64,000 bases of DNA, from positions 1 through 64,000 of the forward strand of contig NZ_JAARZJ010000011.1 of NCBI RefSeq assembly GCF_014229245.1, in the 5' to 3' direction. The stretch's first letter is position 1. Each line of letters begins with the position of its first letter. This document shows, one piece after another, positions 17,560-25,967 of this stretch. The notes beneath the pieces were generated by a model. It was given only the letters and a program-made list of their open reading frames with translations, was not told the DNA's origin and ran no database searches. This DNA comes from Listeria farberi (GTDB lineage Bacteria; Bacillota; Bacilli; Lactobacillales; Listeriaceae). The position numbers and the translations under genes are program-made.

Positions 17560-18108
17560 ATGACTGAACTTGAAGAAATAGGAATTCATATTAATAGCAT
17601 CGAAAATACCGAACAAATTATCAGCCAATTAATGGATAACTACAGCGATGATGTACTGCACTTAGTTTTTTCTTATGTAAAAAATCGCACGACAGCGGAG
17701 GATTTAACGCAAGAGATATTTATTAAATGCTATGAAAAACTAAGTCAGTTTAATAATAAGTCATCAATAAAAACGTGGCTATATCGAATTGCTATTAATC
17801 ACTGCAAAGATTACTTGGGCAGTTGGCATTATCGCAAACTAAATTTCAGCGATAAAATTTGGGACTATCTCCCGTCCAAGTCAAAACACGTTGAAGAAGA
17901 AATCATCTCAAAAGACGTAGCAAACAGTCTAATGAGCGCTGTTATGGATTTACCAGTAAAGTACAGAGAAGTTGTTTTCTTACATTACTACGAAGAACTT
18001 TCCTTAGCAAATATCAGCAAGATTACTGGTGTAAATAGCAATACATTAAAAACCAGGTTAAAACACGCCAGAGAATTATTAAAGAACAAGATGAGAAAGG
18101 AGGTTTAA
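17560..18108 (+). CDS. sigC: ECF-type RNA polymerase sigma factor (SigC)
   Basis: The 182-residue protein has ECF sigma architecture: region 2 (about 25-95, with RTTAEDLTQEIFIKCYEKL and IKTWLYRIAINHCKDYL) and region 4 (about 120-175, with LPVKYREVVFLHYYEELS and a helix-turn-helix). It directs RNA polymerase to its own promoters. In L. monocytogenes the homologue (lmo0423, SigC) is linked to heat stress and is reported mainly from lineage II. No anti-sigma factor of the usual RsiW type follows; instead a PadR-like gene begins 2 bp after the stop, then a SEDS protein. GAAGAAGGTGAAACTTAA gives a plausible ribosome site. The gene probably autoregulates, as is common for ECF factors. Confidence 0.9.
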   Translation: MTELEEIGIHINSIENTEQIISQLMDNYSDDVLHLVFSYVKNRTTAEDLTQEIFIKCYEKLSQFNNKSSIKTWLYRIAINHCKDYLGSWHYRKLNFSDKIWDYLPSKSKHVEEEIISKDVANSLMSAVMDLPVKYREVVFLHYYEELSLANISKITGVNSNTLKTRLKHARELLKNKMRKEV

Positions 18109-18110
18109 TC

Positions 18111-18542
18111 ATGGACGATCCATTCTATAACTTAAAGGATTCTATAAAAAAAGATTTTGAGGGATTTTCTTTTTCCGAGGAGCGAAAAAATGCAGTAAAA
18201 GAAACAATCCGGAAGAAGCAATCACACTTAGAACTTCATTCTTGGAAAATAGAAACACTTCAAAACATATTAGATTCACTGCAAGATGAAGCAAAGCATG
18301 GGTACGAAATTTCCACCCAACTATTTCAAAAAAATGAACTTAGCTTTAAAAACAATGAAGGTCAGCTTTATATCCTGTTACATCTACTTGAAAACAAGAA
18401 AATCCTCTCATCAAAATGGATAGAAGATAAGAAATATTATTCCCTAACTGCGAAAGGGAAAAAATTTGTAGCAACTTTTGAACGAAGAGGCTCTAAGCAA
18501 CATGGCTCACTGAAAAATTTAATAGAGGAGGCTTCTTTATGA
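18111..18542 (+). CDS. lstR: PadR-like regulator (LstR type)
   Basis: The 143-residue protein has an N-terminal tail of about 40 residues, then a PadR-type winged helix (about 45-125): LQDEAKHGYEISTQLFQ, GQLYILLHLLENKKILSSKW and KKYYSLTAKGKKFVATF. In L. monocytogenes the gene in this place (lmo0422) is called lstR, reported as a lineage-specific thermal regulator. It starts 2 bp after sigC and overlaps the next gene by 4 bases, so it belongs to a tight three-gene operon. It may work with SigC or with the HAAS domain of the next protein; that is inferred. Confidence 0.85.
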   Translation: MDDPFYNLKDSIKKDFEGFSFSEERKNAVKETIRKKQSHLELHSWKIETLQNILDSLQDEAKHGYEISTQLFQKNELSFKNNEGQLYILLHLLENKKILSSKWIEDKKYYSLTAKGKKFVATFERRGSKQHGSLKNLIEEASL

Positions 18543-19789
18543 GTTCTGCTATATTTGAGGAGTATTTAGGTAAAGTAATAGCTAAAGTGAAATCCAAGCA
18601 AGCACACAGCATGATAAAAAAAGAGCTTAGTAATCACTTAGAAGAGCTAAGTCACTCCTTTCAAAAGAGAGGATTATCCTTAGAAGATGCGGATAAAAAG
18701 GCGATGCAAGAAATGGGAGATCCCTCGACTGTTGGCAGAAACATGAATCAGCTTCATAAACCAAGAATGGACTGGCTCCTTATTGCGTTATTTGTCCTAC
18801 TTGCCGGTATTGGTTTTCTTCCACTGATGAGTGATGTAGTAACATCTAATTCTTCGTTTATGAAAAAACAAATCGTCTGGCTTGCCCTTTCCATTCTTGC
18901 TCTGATAGGATTTCTTTTCTTTGATTATAGGAAACTGAAAAATTTGTGGATGTATTTTTACGCGGCTGCCTTAATCCTATTTTTTACACCTTTTTTAGTT
19001 GGCATTTCGCTTACTGGAGGAGGAAGATGGGTTTTTCTCTGGGGTATTATGATTGATAGTCCAGCTATATCCTTATATTTGTTCTTCATCGCATGGGCTG
19101 GAATTTTTACCAAAGTTAATGCATTTAAAGGATGGAAAAAACAAGTAGTGTTATTAATCCTATTTTGGGCACCAGTTATTTCTTACACTATGATCAATCG
19201 ACTTGTATTTAGTATTATATACTTTTTGTTTGTATTAGTGATGTACATTTTTTATTATCGTCGTAACCAATTTGCCATTAAAGTAGCACTGGGTAATTTG
19301 CTTATAGGTATTATTTTCATTAGTACGATGATTCTTAAATCCTCTAGTAGCTATCTCTCTGATACAATCATACCTTTGAAAGATATTCTTTCAAAAGCTG
19401 GTTGGTTCGGCAACGGACTTCACAACAACCTAACTATCCCTGAAGCACATACAGATTTTGTCTTCCCATTTCTTGTCTACTCTTTTGGCTGGGCATTCGG
19501 AATTTTCCTTTGCCTACTACTACTTGTATTTATATTGCGGATTTCATTAAATGCTTTTAAAACAAGGGATTTATTCGGCAGATTATTAATAATCGGAGGG
19601 GCTGTATTATTTACCGTTCCAGCTTGTTGGAACATTCTTATGGGGCTTGGAATAGTCCCAATCATGGTAGTACCCCTTCCGTTTATCAGTTATGGGGGAA
19701 GCATGTTGCTAGTTTACGCTTCACTACTCGGTCTTATTCTAAATGTTTACCGACGAAAGGATATTGTAGAACCCACAATAAAAAATTAG
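18539..19789 (+). CDS. SEDS-family (FtsW/RodA-like) protein with N-terminal HAAS domain
   Basis: Residues 1-75 look like the HAAS/DUF1700-type helical domain often paired with PadR regulators (KELSNHLEELSHSFQKRGLSLEDADKKAMQEMGDPSTVGRNMN). Residues 80-410 form a SEDS polytopic domain of about ten helices, with the family landmarks GGGRWV, the extracellular IPEAHTDFVFPFL loop, and the late segment PLPFISYGGSMLLVY. SEDS proteins are peptidoglycan glycosyltransferases acting with a class B PBP, but no PBP gene is here. The overlap with lstR and proximity to sigC suggest an envelope-stress wall synthase. The HAAS-SEDS fusion is unusual but recurs in Firmicutes as far as I recall. Confidence 0.87.
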   Translation: MSSAIFEEYLGKVIAKVKSKQAHSMIKKELSNHLEELSHSFQKRGLSLEDADKKAMQEMGDPSTVGRNMNQLHKPRMDWLLIALFVLLAGIGFLPLMSDVVTSNSSFMKKQIVWLALSILALIGFLFFDYRKLKNLWMYFYAAALILFFTPFLVGISLTGGGRWVFLWGIMIDSPAISLYLFFIAWAGIFTKVNAFKGWKKQVVLLILFWAPVISYTMINRLVFSIIYFLFVLVMYIFYYRRNQFAIKVALGNLLIGIIFISTMILKSSSSYLSDTIIPLKDILSKAGWFGNGLHNNLTIPEAHTDFVFPFLVYSFGWAFGIFLCLLLLVFILRISLNAFKTRDLFGRLLIIGGAVLFTVPACWNILMGLGIVPIMVVPLPFISYGGSMLLVYASLLGLILNVYRRKDIVEPTIKN

Positions 19790-19825
19790 TTTAGTGTAAA
19801 ACCGACATGTTTACCACTTTCGAAA

Positions 19826-19862
19826 AAGCCAAAGACCACCTCAAGATCTTTGGCTTTTTTTC
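19826..19862. terminator. bidirectional terminator overlapping the HAD gene 3' end
   Basis: AAAAAGCCAAAGA and TCTTTGGCTTTTT form a strong stem with T-rich flanks. It serves the sigC operon on the plus strand and includes the last codons of the convergent HAD gene on the minus strand. Confidence 0.85.
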
Positions 19863-20653
19863 ATATAATCTTCTATAACTTGTAACACGCCCGCCTCCTT
19901 ATTAGAAGGGGCAACACGTTTCGCAGCAGTAAGAACTTCCGGACTACTTTCTTGCATCGCGTAACTATGCGTCGTTAATTGCAACATTTCAATATCATTA
20001 TTCGCATCGCCAAAAGCGAGTAAATCATCTGGCGCCACTTGCCATTCATTCAATAGTTGCTGGATCGCGCTCCCTTTCGTCACACCCGGAATAATAATAT
20101 CAATACTCCCATGCCCGCTCGACACAGCGCGAATTTCACCGGCAAACGTTTGATTTAAATCTTCCACAATTTGCCCAGTTTTAGCCACTTCCACATCAAG
20201 CGCGAATTTAATAAACGTATCATCCGGAAGCACATCGAACGAATCCACCTCTTGCAACTCAAAATAATACTTTTTCGCGAATGCTTTAAAATTCGGATCA
20301 GCTGCTTTTAATAGATACGCACTTTTCACCCCACAAAGAATCACTTGCAAATCCTGATATTCTTGAATCAAGGTCCGTAAAATCTTTTGAACTAATCTTT
20401 TATCAAAACGATTCACACTAAGTAAGTCCCCTTGATGAAAAATGACCGCGCCATTTTCAGCCACATAAAAAAGTTCCTCGTCCTTTCCAGGAAAAAATGA
20501 TTTAAGCTGATAATATTGATTACCGCTCGCAACAATAAATTTAATCCCACGCTTCGCTAACTCTGCATAAATCCTCTCAAACCTAGCAGGGTCATATTCA
20601 CCATTTCCATCTAAAAAAGTTCCGTCCATATCTACAGAAATCGCTCTAATCAT
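19841..20653 (-). CDS. HAD-superfamily Cof-type sugar phosphatase
   Basis: The 270-residue protein has all HAD motifs of the Cof/IIB subfamily: motif I DMDGTFLD (about residues 8-15), motif II VASGN (about 41), a C2-type cap in the middle, the lysine in GVTKGSAIQQL (motif III), and motif IV FGDANNDIEML. It hydrolyses small phosphorylated metabolites such as sugar phosphates or flavin nucleotides; the substrate is not predictable. It is a single gene, and its stop codon lies within the terminator hairpin shared with the sigC operon. Confidence 0.93.
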   Translation of the reverse strand: MIRAISVDMDGTFLDGNGEYDPARFERIYAELAKRGIKFIVASGNQYYQLKSFFPGKDEELFYVAENGAVIFHQGDLLSVNRFDKRLVQKILRTLIQEYQDLQVILCGVKSAYLLKAADPNFKAFAKKYYFELQEVDSFDVLPDDTFIKFALDVEVAKTGQIVEDLNQTFAGEIRAVSSGHGSIDIIIPGVTKGSAIQQLLNEWQVAPDDLLAFGDANNDIEMLQLTTHSYAMQESSPEVLTAAKRVAPSNKEAGVLQVIEDYMKKSQRS

Positions 20654-20791
20654 CCGTTTAAACTCCTTTTTAAAATTGATTTTATTCTATTATAACAGAA
20701 TAAATTGCTCCTGCTTTTTTTGCTTATAAAATATGCTATACTAAACTAACCCATAGCATAAAAAAACAAGACATAAAAGGAGGGCCAAACT

Positions 20792-21346
20792 TTGTCAAAA
20801 GGAAGACTAGAAGCATTTAGTGATGGCGTATTTGCAATTATAATAACAATTATTGTTTTAGGAATGACTTTACCTGATGTCTTTACCGCAGCAAGTACAC
20901 AAGCTTTCTTATGGGAAATTTTTATATTTATAGAAGGCGGGTTAATTATCGGACAATTTTGGTATTCACATAGCAAGCTGTTTGATCAAGTCACGTCCAT
21001 TTCCACATCTGCTGTCTTTTTCAATATTTTATTTTTACTAGTTTTGTCACTTGTTCCACTATTTACAAAAGCAATTATGCAGCATTCAGACATGACCGCA
21101 CCAATTATCGGGTTTGTTATTACTATTTTAATTACTTCCGTGATTTTCCAATTATTGCATCACGCGGTAAACGGAAAAAGTTCTGGTATTGATAACTGGA
21201 AATTTCGAATCGCTAGTTTTATATTTGTTATCGTACTTGGTATTATAAGCTTTTTCACTCCACAAATAGCAACAGTTTTATTTATTATGTTCCCGGTAGC
21301 TGGTTGGATTATTCAACTCACCAACCACCATCAGATAAAAATATAA
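20792..21346 (+). CDS. TMEM175-like (DUF1211) membrane protein, predicted potassium channel
   Basis: The 184-residue protein begins SKGRLEAFSDGVFAIIITI, which carries the RxxxFSDGVFAI signature of the TMEM175/DUF1211 family. Bacterial members with one repeat of six helices assemble as potassium channels. About six hydrophobic segments follow. The only start that fits the AGGAGGG ribosome site is TTG at 20792. The gene stands alone with a likely hairpin terminator right after it. Confidence 0.88.
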   Translation: MSKGRLEAFSDGVFAIIITIIVLGMTLPDVFTAASTQAFLWEIFIFIEGGLIIGQFWYSHSKLFDQVTSISTSAVFFNILFLLVLSLVPLFTKAIMQHSDMTAPIIGFVITILITSVIFQLLHHAVNGKSSGIDNWKFRIASFIFVIVLGIISFFTPQIATVLFIMFPVAGWIIQLTNHHQIKI

Positions 21347-21378
21347 AAAAGTCAGCGGAAAATTTCGTTGACTTTGTT
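21347..21378 (+). terminator. weak rho-independent terminator
   Basis: AAAGTCA and TGACTTT, with further G-U and G-C pairs inside, form a stem followed by a T-rich tract, beginning at the TMEM175-like stop codon. Confidence 0.55.
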
Positions 21379-21425
21379 TTATTATTTTGTTATTCTAGCA
21401 CTAACAACAAGAAAGGAGCATAATT

Positions 21426-21725
21426 ATGAGAAGCCTGGATGCAGTAGAAATACTCAGACGTGGCGAAACCATTGAGCGTTATAAAGAAGGCGGAAATTCG
21501 ATGTTACCCTTGATTAGGTCGATGCAACCTGTTCGTTTAGAACCGATTGGCACGAGGGAATTTAAAGTGAACGATATCGTATTTTGCAAGGTTCGCGGTA
21601 GTTTTTTTACACATAAAATCAGTAAAATCCGCGGTAAGCAATATCAAATTTCTAATAATCACAAACACGTGAATGGTTGGATTACACGTAATAGTATTTA
21701 TGGCATTGTCACCAAAATTTGGTAA
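21426..21725 (+). CDS. S24/S26 peptidase-like small protein
   Basis: The 99-residue protein resembles a stand-alone LexA/signal-peptidase fold. The segment YKEGGNSMLPLI has the serine of the S24/S26 GxSMxP motif, and FFTHKISKIRGKQYQISNNHKHVNGWI has a lysine in the place of the general base and the typical GWI end. No DNA-binding domain, signal peptide or membrane anchor is present, so it is neither a normal repressor nor a leader peptidase. Function is unknown. AAGAAAGGAGCATAATT gives a strong ribosome site. Confidence 0.7.
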   Translation: MRSLDAVEILRRGETIERYKEGGNSMLPLIRSMQPVRLEPIGTREFKVNDIVFCKVRGSFFTHKISKIRGKQYQISNNHKHVNGWITRNSIYGIVTKIW

Positions 21726-21777
21726 ATGCTAGGTAACATGCAACGAAAAAGTTGGATGTTTTTTATTTTGCTTAAAA

Positions 21778-22188
21778 TCATACTTTTTTCCGAATAATTT
21801 CCAGTGCAATCATATATGCAAAGCAGAAGATAAGAAAAATGATTGTCAAACTCGAAATGGAGATTTGTTCAATCCCATATAAATTAAGCACAATCAACAC
21901 AATTGGTATCGTCAAAGCTAAAACAATAAGCAAATAATGGGAAAATGTTTTGCGATTATTGATATATCTTTCATCTTTTTCCATTTTTTCTTTCTCATAT
22001 TCTCGCTTCGTTTTTTCTTCAGATAAAAATACAGAACTCAGTATACCAATTAAAGTTGCAATAACCATAATAATTGGTGTACCGATATCTCCAATTATTT
22101 TTTCCCCTTTAATAATTCCTAATAGTGGATACAAATATACAATAACTACTGTTACCAGAATACTTCGATTAATGATGTATTGTTTCAT
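21778..22188 (-). CDS. four-TM membrane protein paired with XRE regulator
   Basis: The 136-residue product has four hydrophobic segments (about 9-26, 36-52, 81-101 and 109-130). A charged loop, EEKTKREYEKEKMEKDERYINN, separates the second and third. I do not recognise a specific family; small proteins of this kind (DUF2178-like) often follow a short XRE regulator in Firmicutes. It begins 1 bp after the stop of the upstream HTH gene, so the two are co-translated and probably act together, with the regulator controlling both. Confidence 0.75.
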   Translation of the reverse strand: MKQYIINRSILVTVVIVYLYPLLGIIKGEKIIGDIGTPIIMVIATLIGILSSVFLSEEKTKREYEKEKMEKDERYINNRKTFSHYLLIVLALTIPIVLIVLNLYGIEQISISSLTIIFLIFCFAYMIALEIIRKKV

Positions 22189-22189
22189 A

Positions 22190-22393
22190 CTAATTCTCCT
22201 CCAGTTGAAAAATCTCCTCTATTGTTAATCGAAAATAGTGTGCTATCTTTAAACTCAGCTCCAAACTAGGATTATATTTACCAGTTTCAATAGCATGGAT
22301 GGTTTGTCTTGAAACTTCTAGCTTGTGAGCTAATTCAGTTTGAGCGATACCTCTTTCTTCTCGTAAATCTTTCACTTTATTTATAACCTTCAT
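22190..22393 (-). CDS. short XRE-family (Cro/CI-like) transcriptional regulator
   Basis: The 67-residue protein is almost entirely a helix-turn-helix domain (VKDLREERGIAQTELAHKLEVSRQTIHAIETGKYNPSLELSLKIA in order). It belongs to the YozG/YvaO-like minimal XRE group that bind operators as dimers. It heads a two-gene unit with a membrane protein. A 17-bp imperfect inverted repeat flanks its own predicted promoter, which suggests tight autoregulation. Confidence 0.9.
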   Translation of the reverse strand: MKVINKVKDLREERGIAQTELAHKLEVSRQTIHAIETGKYNPSLELSLKIAHYFRLTIEEIFQLEEN

Positions 22394-22410
22394 TCAAATA
22401 CCACCTAGTA

Positions 22411-22464
22411 AAGATAACTTTACGTTTAGTATAAATGATATTGTTAAAAACGTAAAGCTATCTT
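22411..22464. promoter_or_regulatory. paired operator and promoter of the XRE/membrane-protein operon
   Basis: AAGATAACTTTACGTTT (22411-22427) and its reverse complement at 22448-22464 match at 16 of 17 positions, with a 20-nt spacer. On the minus strand the spacer and arms contain a likely sigma-A promoter, TTTACG - 17 nt - TATACT. The two half sites thus straddle the promoter just upstream of the XRE gene, the arrangement expected for a dimeric repressor or for looping between two sites. Confidence 0.65.
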
Positions 22465-22476
22465 GACACTTTAAAT

Positions 22477-22519
22477 AAAAAAAGTAGTGAAAATGATTGC
22501 TCACCTTCACTACTTTTTC
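22477..22519. terminator. terminator downstream of pgdA
   Basis: AAAAAAAGTAGTGAA and TTCACTACTTTTTC form a perfect 11-bp stem core with T tracts in both directions. It follows the pgdA stop on the minus strand. Confidence 0.82.
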
Positions 22520-23914
22520 TTACTTCACCATTCTCGACTCACTTTTATCGAAATATTGCTTCCCAATCTGCAATTTCTCTCCAAATAGTTCGTCAATAGT
22601 TACAAATTCGTATCCTTGTTTTTTTAATGCTTTAATAGTTTTATCTAAGCTTGCTGCTGTTGTTGGATGAATATCATGCATTAGCACAATTCCACCATTA
22701 GATGCACCAGATAAGACTCTTGAGGTTACTACTTTCGGATTTTTATTTTTCCAATCTTCCGTATCAACTGACCATTGTATTATCGGTAGGCCAATCTCTT
22801 CGGCAACTTTTTTATTTACCGCACCATATGGAGGCCGCATAGTTGTTGGAAAATATCCAGTTTGGTCATATACTGCTTTTTGCGTTTGCAAAATTTGATT
22901 ATATACCTCTTTTTCAGAAAGCTTAGTTAATTGCGGATGATCCCAAGAATGACTACCAACTTGGTGCCCTTCTTCAAGTTCACGTTTAACTAACCCTGGA
23001 TTATTAATGACGCTTGACCCAAGTACAAAAAATGTCGCTTTTACATTATTACGTTTCAATGTTTCTAGTACTTTTGGTGTTACTGAAGCACTTGGACCAT
23101 CGTCAAAAGTAAGCGCAATGACTTTGTTTGTTTTTGCTTTTGGTATTTCTGGTGCTTTTACGCTACTCGGTAAGTATCGTTTATTTACAGAATCAGCAAT
23201 ATCAGCAAGCTTTACATTTATTTTTTTGGGTCCAGAAATCCCTGGTATTTCCACTGGTAAAATTAGTTCAGAGTTAGTAAGTTCAAAATTAGTTTGATTC
23301 CATTTCACTAAACTCTTAATTCCTCCAAGTTTCCCAACTTCTTTTAAAGGAATATCCCCTGTTCTAATGAGTTCTTGTTCAACTACAGTTTTTAAATTTA
23401 ATTTTGTTTCGTCATTCTTTATTAACACATCCCCAAGTGTTAACAACGCGCCTGTTTTGGCGTCAGTGACAATGTTTTTGCAAATATCTTTTTTGTCCTT
23501 AAGAGTATATTTAGTTTTACCTTTTTTTATATACTCGGATTGGACAGCTTTGTAAGATACTACTTGCTCGGCCATTTTCTGCTTTTGATAAGTATAAAAA
23601 ATAATCCCTTGCTTATCTTTGCTTAGTTTTTTTATTTCTGCAGATTTAGCCTTTTCCATCTCTTGCTGGATAATTTTGTTGTCTTTTTTCGTGGAAGTTT
23701 TAGGAATATACGAAATAATTTCTACTCCATCCTCTTTCTTATCCAATCGGCGAAAGTTACCTTCGTCTTGGTCTTTCATTAGTCTGTCCATCTGCATTAT
23801 CACTTTGTTGCGCGACTTCGAAAGTTGGTATTTTTGGAATCCTACGACACCAACAAAAACCACGACAATAATGAGAATCGTAACTAGTGAAAATCTAAAC
23901 CATCTTATTTTCAC
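22520..23914 (-). CDS. pgdA: peptidoglycan N-acetylglucosamine deacetylase PgdA
   Basis: The enzyme removes acetyl groups from GlcNAc in peptidoglycan and so gives lysozyme resistance. GTG at 23914 follows AAAGGTGAGGTG and gives a 464-residue product that starts with a single signal anchor (KIRWFRFSLVTILIIVVVFVGVVGF in pieces), close to the 466 residues of the Listeria family. An upstream ATG at 23986 would add an implausible tail. The extracytoplasmic part has a middle domain (about 50-240) and a C-terminal polysaccharide deacetylase (NodB) domain with TFDDGPS, SHSWDHP, RPPYG and VLMHDIH, which hold the catalytic Asp, zinc-binding His residues and catalytic His. Many substitutions relative to the EGD-e protein as I recall it suggest another Listeria species. 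Confidence 0.93.
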   Translation of the reverse strand: MKIRWFRFSLVTILIIVVVFVGVVGFQKYQLSKSRNKVIMQMDRLMKDQDEGNFRRLDKKEDGVEIISYIPKTSTKKDNKIIQQEMEKAKSAEIKKLSKDKQGIIFYTYQKQKMAEQVVSYKAVQSEYIKKGKTKYTLKDKKDICKNIVTDAKTGALLTLGDVLIKNDETKLNLKTVVEQELIRTGDIPLKEVGKLGGIKSLVKWNQTNFELTNSELILPVEIPGISGPKKINVKLADIADSVNKRYLPSSVKAPEIPKAKTNKVIALTFDDGPSASVTPKVLETLKRNNVKATFFVLGSSVINNPGLVKRELEEGHQVGSHSWDHPQLTKLSEKEVYNQILQTQKAVYDQTGYFPTTMRPPYGAVNKKVAEEIGLPIIQWSVDTEDWKNKNPKVVTSRVLSGASNGGIVLMHDIHPTTAASLDKTIKALKKQGYEFVTIDELFGEKLQIGKQYFDKSESRMVK

Positions 23915-24051
23915 ATTATGCACCTCACCTTTAGAAAAACCTTCCCCAGTTTTTCTTATAAAACAATTATACATGAAAAAAAACAAGTTTCTAGTTTTTG
24001 TACTAAAATAGGAAAATGGAACTAACAGAACCGTAACATTTGTTACAAAAA

Positions 24052-24086
24052 AGACACGGATAAAGTGGGAGCTTTTTTCCGTGTCT
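24052..24086. other. stem-loop without T tract
   Basis: AGACACGGA and TCCGTGTCT form a 9-bp stem with a 17-nt loop in the 289-bp gap between pgdA and the ZIP gene. It lacks a clear T run. It could be a weak terminator or a leader structure of the pgdA transcript. Nothing else was identified in this gap besides the terminator of the ZIP gene. Confidence 0.4.
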
Positions 24087-24154
24087 AGTTTATAGTTACA
24101 GGATTACCCCTGAAAACTAGCATATTGTGAAATATTTCACTATTAATTTTACCG

Positions 24155-24193
24155 CAAAAAAACGTATTCCGCAAATATTAGATTACGTTTTTT
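24155..24193 (-). terminator. terminator of the ZIP transporter gene
   Basis: CAAAAAACGTATTC and GATTACGTTTTTTG pair with one mismatch, and a T run follows on the minus strand, 11 bp after the ZIP stop. Confidence 0.7.
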
Positions 24194-24203
24194 GAAGATA
24201 TTT

Positions 24204-25013
24204 TTAACCTAATGCTACATCCAAAACCATCATTACAGCAAAGCCAACCATAGTTGCCACTGTTGCTAAGTCAGCTGAACCCTCAACTTGTGATTCTGGA
24301 ATTAATTCTTCTACAATAACAAAGATCATCGCTCCGGCTGCAAAAGCTAACGCAAAAGGCAAAATCGGTGTAACAAAAACTACTAGAACCGCACCAATTA
24401 CAGCAAAAATCGGCTCTACAACAGCTGATAACTGTCCATACCAAAAACTTTTACCTCTGGATAGGCCTTCACCGCGTAATGGAATTGACACGGCTGCTCC
24501 TTCTGGAAAATTTTGAATACCAATACCAAGCGCTAAGACAATCGCCGTAATAAGTGTCTCTGTATCCCCAGTTATAACAGCCCCAAAAGCAACACCAACC
24601 GCTGCTCCTTCTGGAATATTATGAATCGTAATCGAAAGCACTAATAAAATACTTTTTCGAAGTGATGTTTTAGGACCTTCTTTTGCTTGTTCTGGAAATC
24701 CAAAATGCAAGTGAGGGATAATACGATCAATTACACGCAAAAATATACCTCCGAGTAAAAAACCAACTAAAGCAGGCACAAACGAAAACTTCCCTAAGTC
24801 CTTACTCATATCTATAGCGGGTGCAAGAAGTGACCAAAAGCTTGCAGCAAGCATAACTCCTGCAGCAAACCCTAACATTACATTGCCCCATTTTTTATTT
24901 AAATTTTTAAAGAAAAATACTAGTGATGCTCCGGCTGCTGTACAAGCCCATGTAAAAATCCCAGCAAGTAATGCTAGCAAAACCGGATTTAGTGACGATA
25001 AGTAGTTTAGCAA
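24204..25013 (-). CDS. ZIP-family metal transporter
   Basis: The 269-residue membrane protein has eight predicted helices. The signature helices carry [14 protein letters not shown] (helix IV, metal-binding His, Pro, Glu) and [19 protein letters not shown] (helix V), plus EELIPES near the end. This is the GufA/ZupT-like branch that imports zinc and other divalent metals. A loop with HLHFGF may hold metals. It is followed upstream by a small helical protein gene in the same direction, 26 bp away. Confidence 0.93.
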   Translation of the reverse strand: MLNYLSSLNPVLLALLAGIFTWACTAAGASLVFFFKNLNKKWGNVMLGFAAGVMLAASFWSLLAPAIDMSKDLGKFSFVPALVGFLLGGIFLRVIDRIIPHLHFGFPEQAKEGPKTSLRKSILLVLSITIHNIPEGAAVGVAFGAVITGDTETLITAIVLALGIGIQNFPEGAAVSIPLRGEGLSRGKSFWYGQLSAVVEPIFAVIGAVLVVFVTPILPFALAFAAGAMIFVIVEELIPESQVEGSADLATVATMVGFAVMMVLDVALG

Positions 25014-25039
25014 TTCACTTTCTCCCTTTTCCTATTTCT

Positions 25040-25231
25040 TTATTTAGCAGACCATCCTTTTTTGAAACCTTGGACAAATGCTTGAGATTTATTAATACCT
25101 GTTTTCACAGCCCAAATAGAACTATAAATAGAGATTTTAGCAGCAGTTCCAGCAACTTCTCCAGTTTTATGTGCAATTTTTTCTACCTTAGTACCGATTT
25201 CTCCACTAAGTTCTTCAAGTGATTTTGTCAT
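25040..25231 (-). CDS. small helical protein (63 aa), unknown
   Basis: ATG 25231 has an ideal GGGAGG ribosome site; a longer frame reaching 25291 has none. The product MTKSLEELSGEIGTK... contains an amphipathic stretch with heptad-like spacing (about 3-30) and a moderately hydrophobic segment (about 28-45), and ends in a basic QGFKKGWSAK tail. I recognise no family. It precedes the ZIP gene in the same direction and may be co-transcribed with it. Confidence 0.7.
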   Translation of the reverse strand: MTKSLEELSGEIGTKVEKIAHKTGEVAGTAAKISIYSSIWAVKTGINKSQAFVQGFKKGWSAK

Positions 25232-25302
25232 AACGTGCACCTCCCACCCTTTCTCCTCTTTCATGATAAAGCAATCACCTAGAATATTCAAGAGGGTTCA
25301 AC

Positions 25303-25323
25303 TATACTACTTTTTGTAGTATA
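25303..25323. promoter_or_regulatory. perfect palindrome TATACTAC-TTTTT-GTAGTATA
   Basis: Perfect 8-bp arms around a 5-nt spacer lie in the divergent region between the 63-residue protein gene and the small membrane protein at 25330. The TATACT and TAGTATA elements could be -10 boxes, so the dyad may be an operator overlapping two divergent promoters. Confidence 0.4.
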
Positions 25324-25329
25324 CTCCTG

Positions 25330-25575
25330 TTGAAAGTCCCTACAGAGAGGAAGATTACTATCGAAAAAAGTTTGAAAGAATTTGCTAAATTAGCTTTTTA
25401 TTTGATTCCTATCAGCTTTTTATTAGTTTTTATTGGGCCTGTTTTAAGTTATTTTAATATAAATATCCTATTTTTTTCAAATATCGTTTGGCTGCAATCT
25501 GTAACCATTTTCATGATTTTAATGCTCTTTTGTGGTATTATCCTTAGCTGTCTTGCAGAACGGATAAAAAAGTAG
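25330..25575 (+). CDS. small two-TM membrane protein (about 81 aa), start uncertain
   Basis: The frame from TTG 25330 encodes about 81 residues with two strong hydrophobic segments (about 21-42 and 52-74) and a basic end (ERIKK). No ATG is available in frame near the start. GAGAGGAAG lies inside the frame, so an internal TTG at 25372 or another non-ATG codon may be used instead. I do not recognise a family. Confidence is limited by the weak start. Confidence 0.5.
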   Translation: MKVPTERKITIEKSLKEFAKLAFYLIPISFLLVFIGPVLSYFNINILFFSNIVWLQSVTIFMILMLFCGIILSCLAERIKK

Positions 25576-25739
25576 TTTTTGGCTTTATTATATCTATTTA
25601 TTTAAGTGAAATTTGATTTTGGTGTATATTTTAAAAAAAAGTTTTGAAATGGCCTACACTCTGTGGTATAATTTTCTTGCATTTAGAATGATTCTAAACT
25701 GTTATTCAAATGCACAAAATACATCTAGGAGGGAACAAA

Positions 25740-25967
25740 ATGTCACCACAGATATTAACATATGTCATTTTAGTAGCAGCGACACTTTATTTAGTGTCAT
25801 CAATTTACCCTATTATCAAAGCTAAAAAAAATAATTATACTGTTGTTGTTAGGCCTTTACGCATCATTGCAGCTGTAATAGTTATTCTATTAGCAATTTT
25901 TGCGATTGTTACTGGTAATACTTACGATAGCATTATTGATTCTATTAACACGAAGTATCGTAATTAA
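25740..25967 (+). CDS. small two-TM membrane protein (75 aa)
   Basis: ATG 25740 follows TAGGAGGGAACAAA, an excellent ribosome site. The product starts MSPQILTYVILVAATLYLV, has two hydrophobic segments (about 4-22 and 44-62) and a short charged loop between them with a run of lysines. The C-terminus is polar. I recognise no family. The next gene begins right after its stop codon (TAAATG), so the two are co-translated. Confidence 0.75.
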   Translation: MSPQILTYVILVAATLYLVSSIYPIIKAKKNNYTVVVRPLRIIAAVIVILLAIFAIVTGNTYDSIIDSINTKYRN

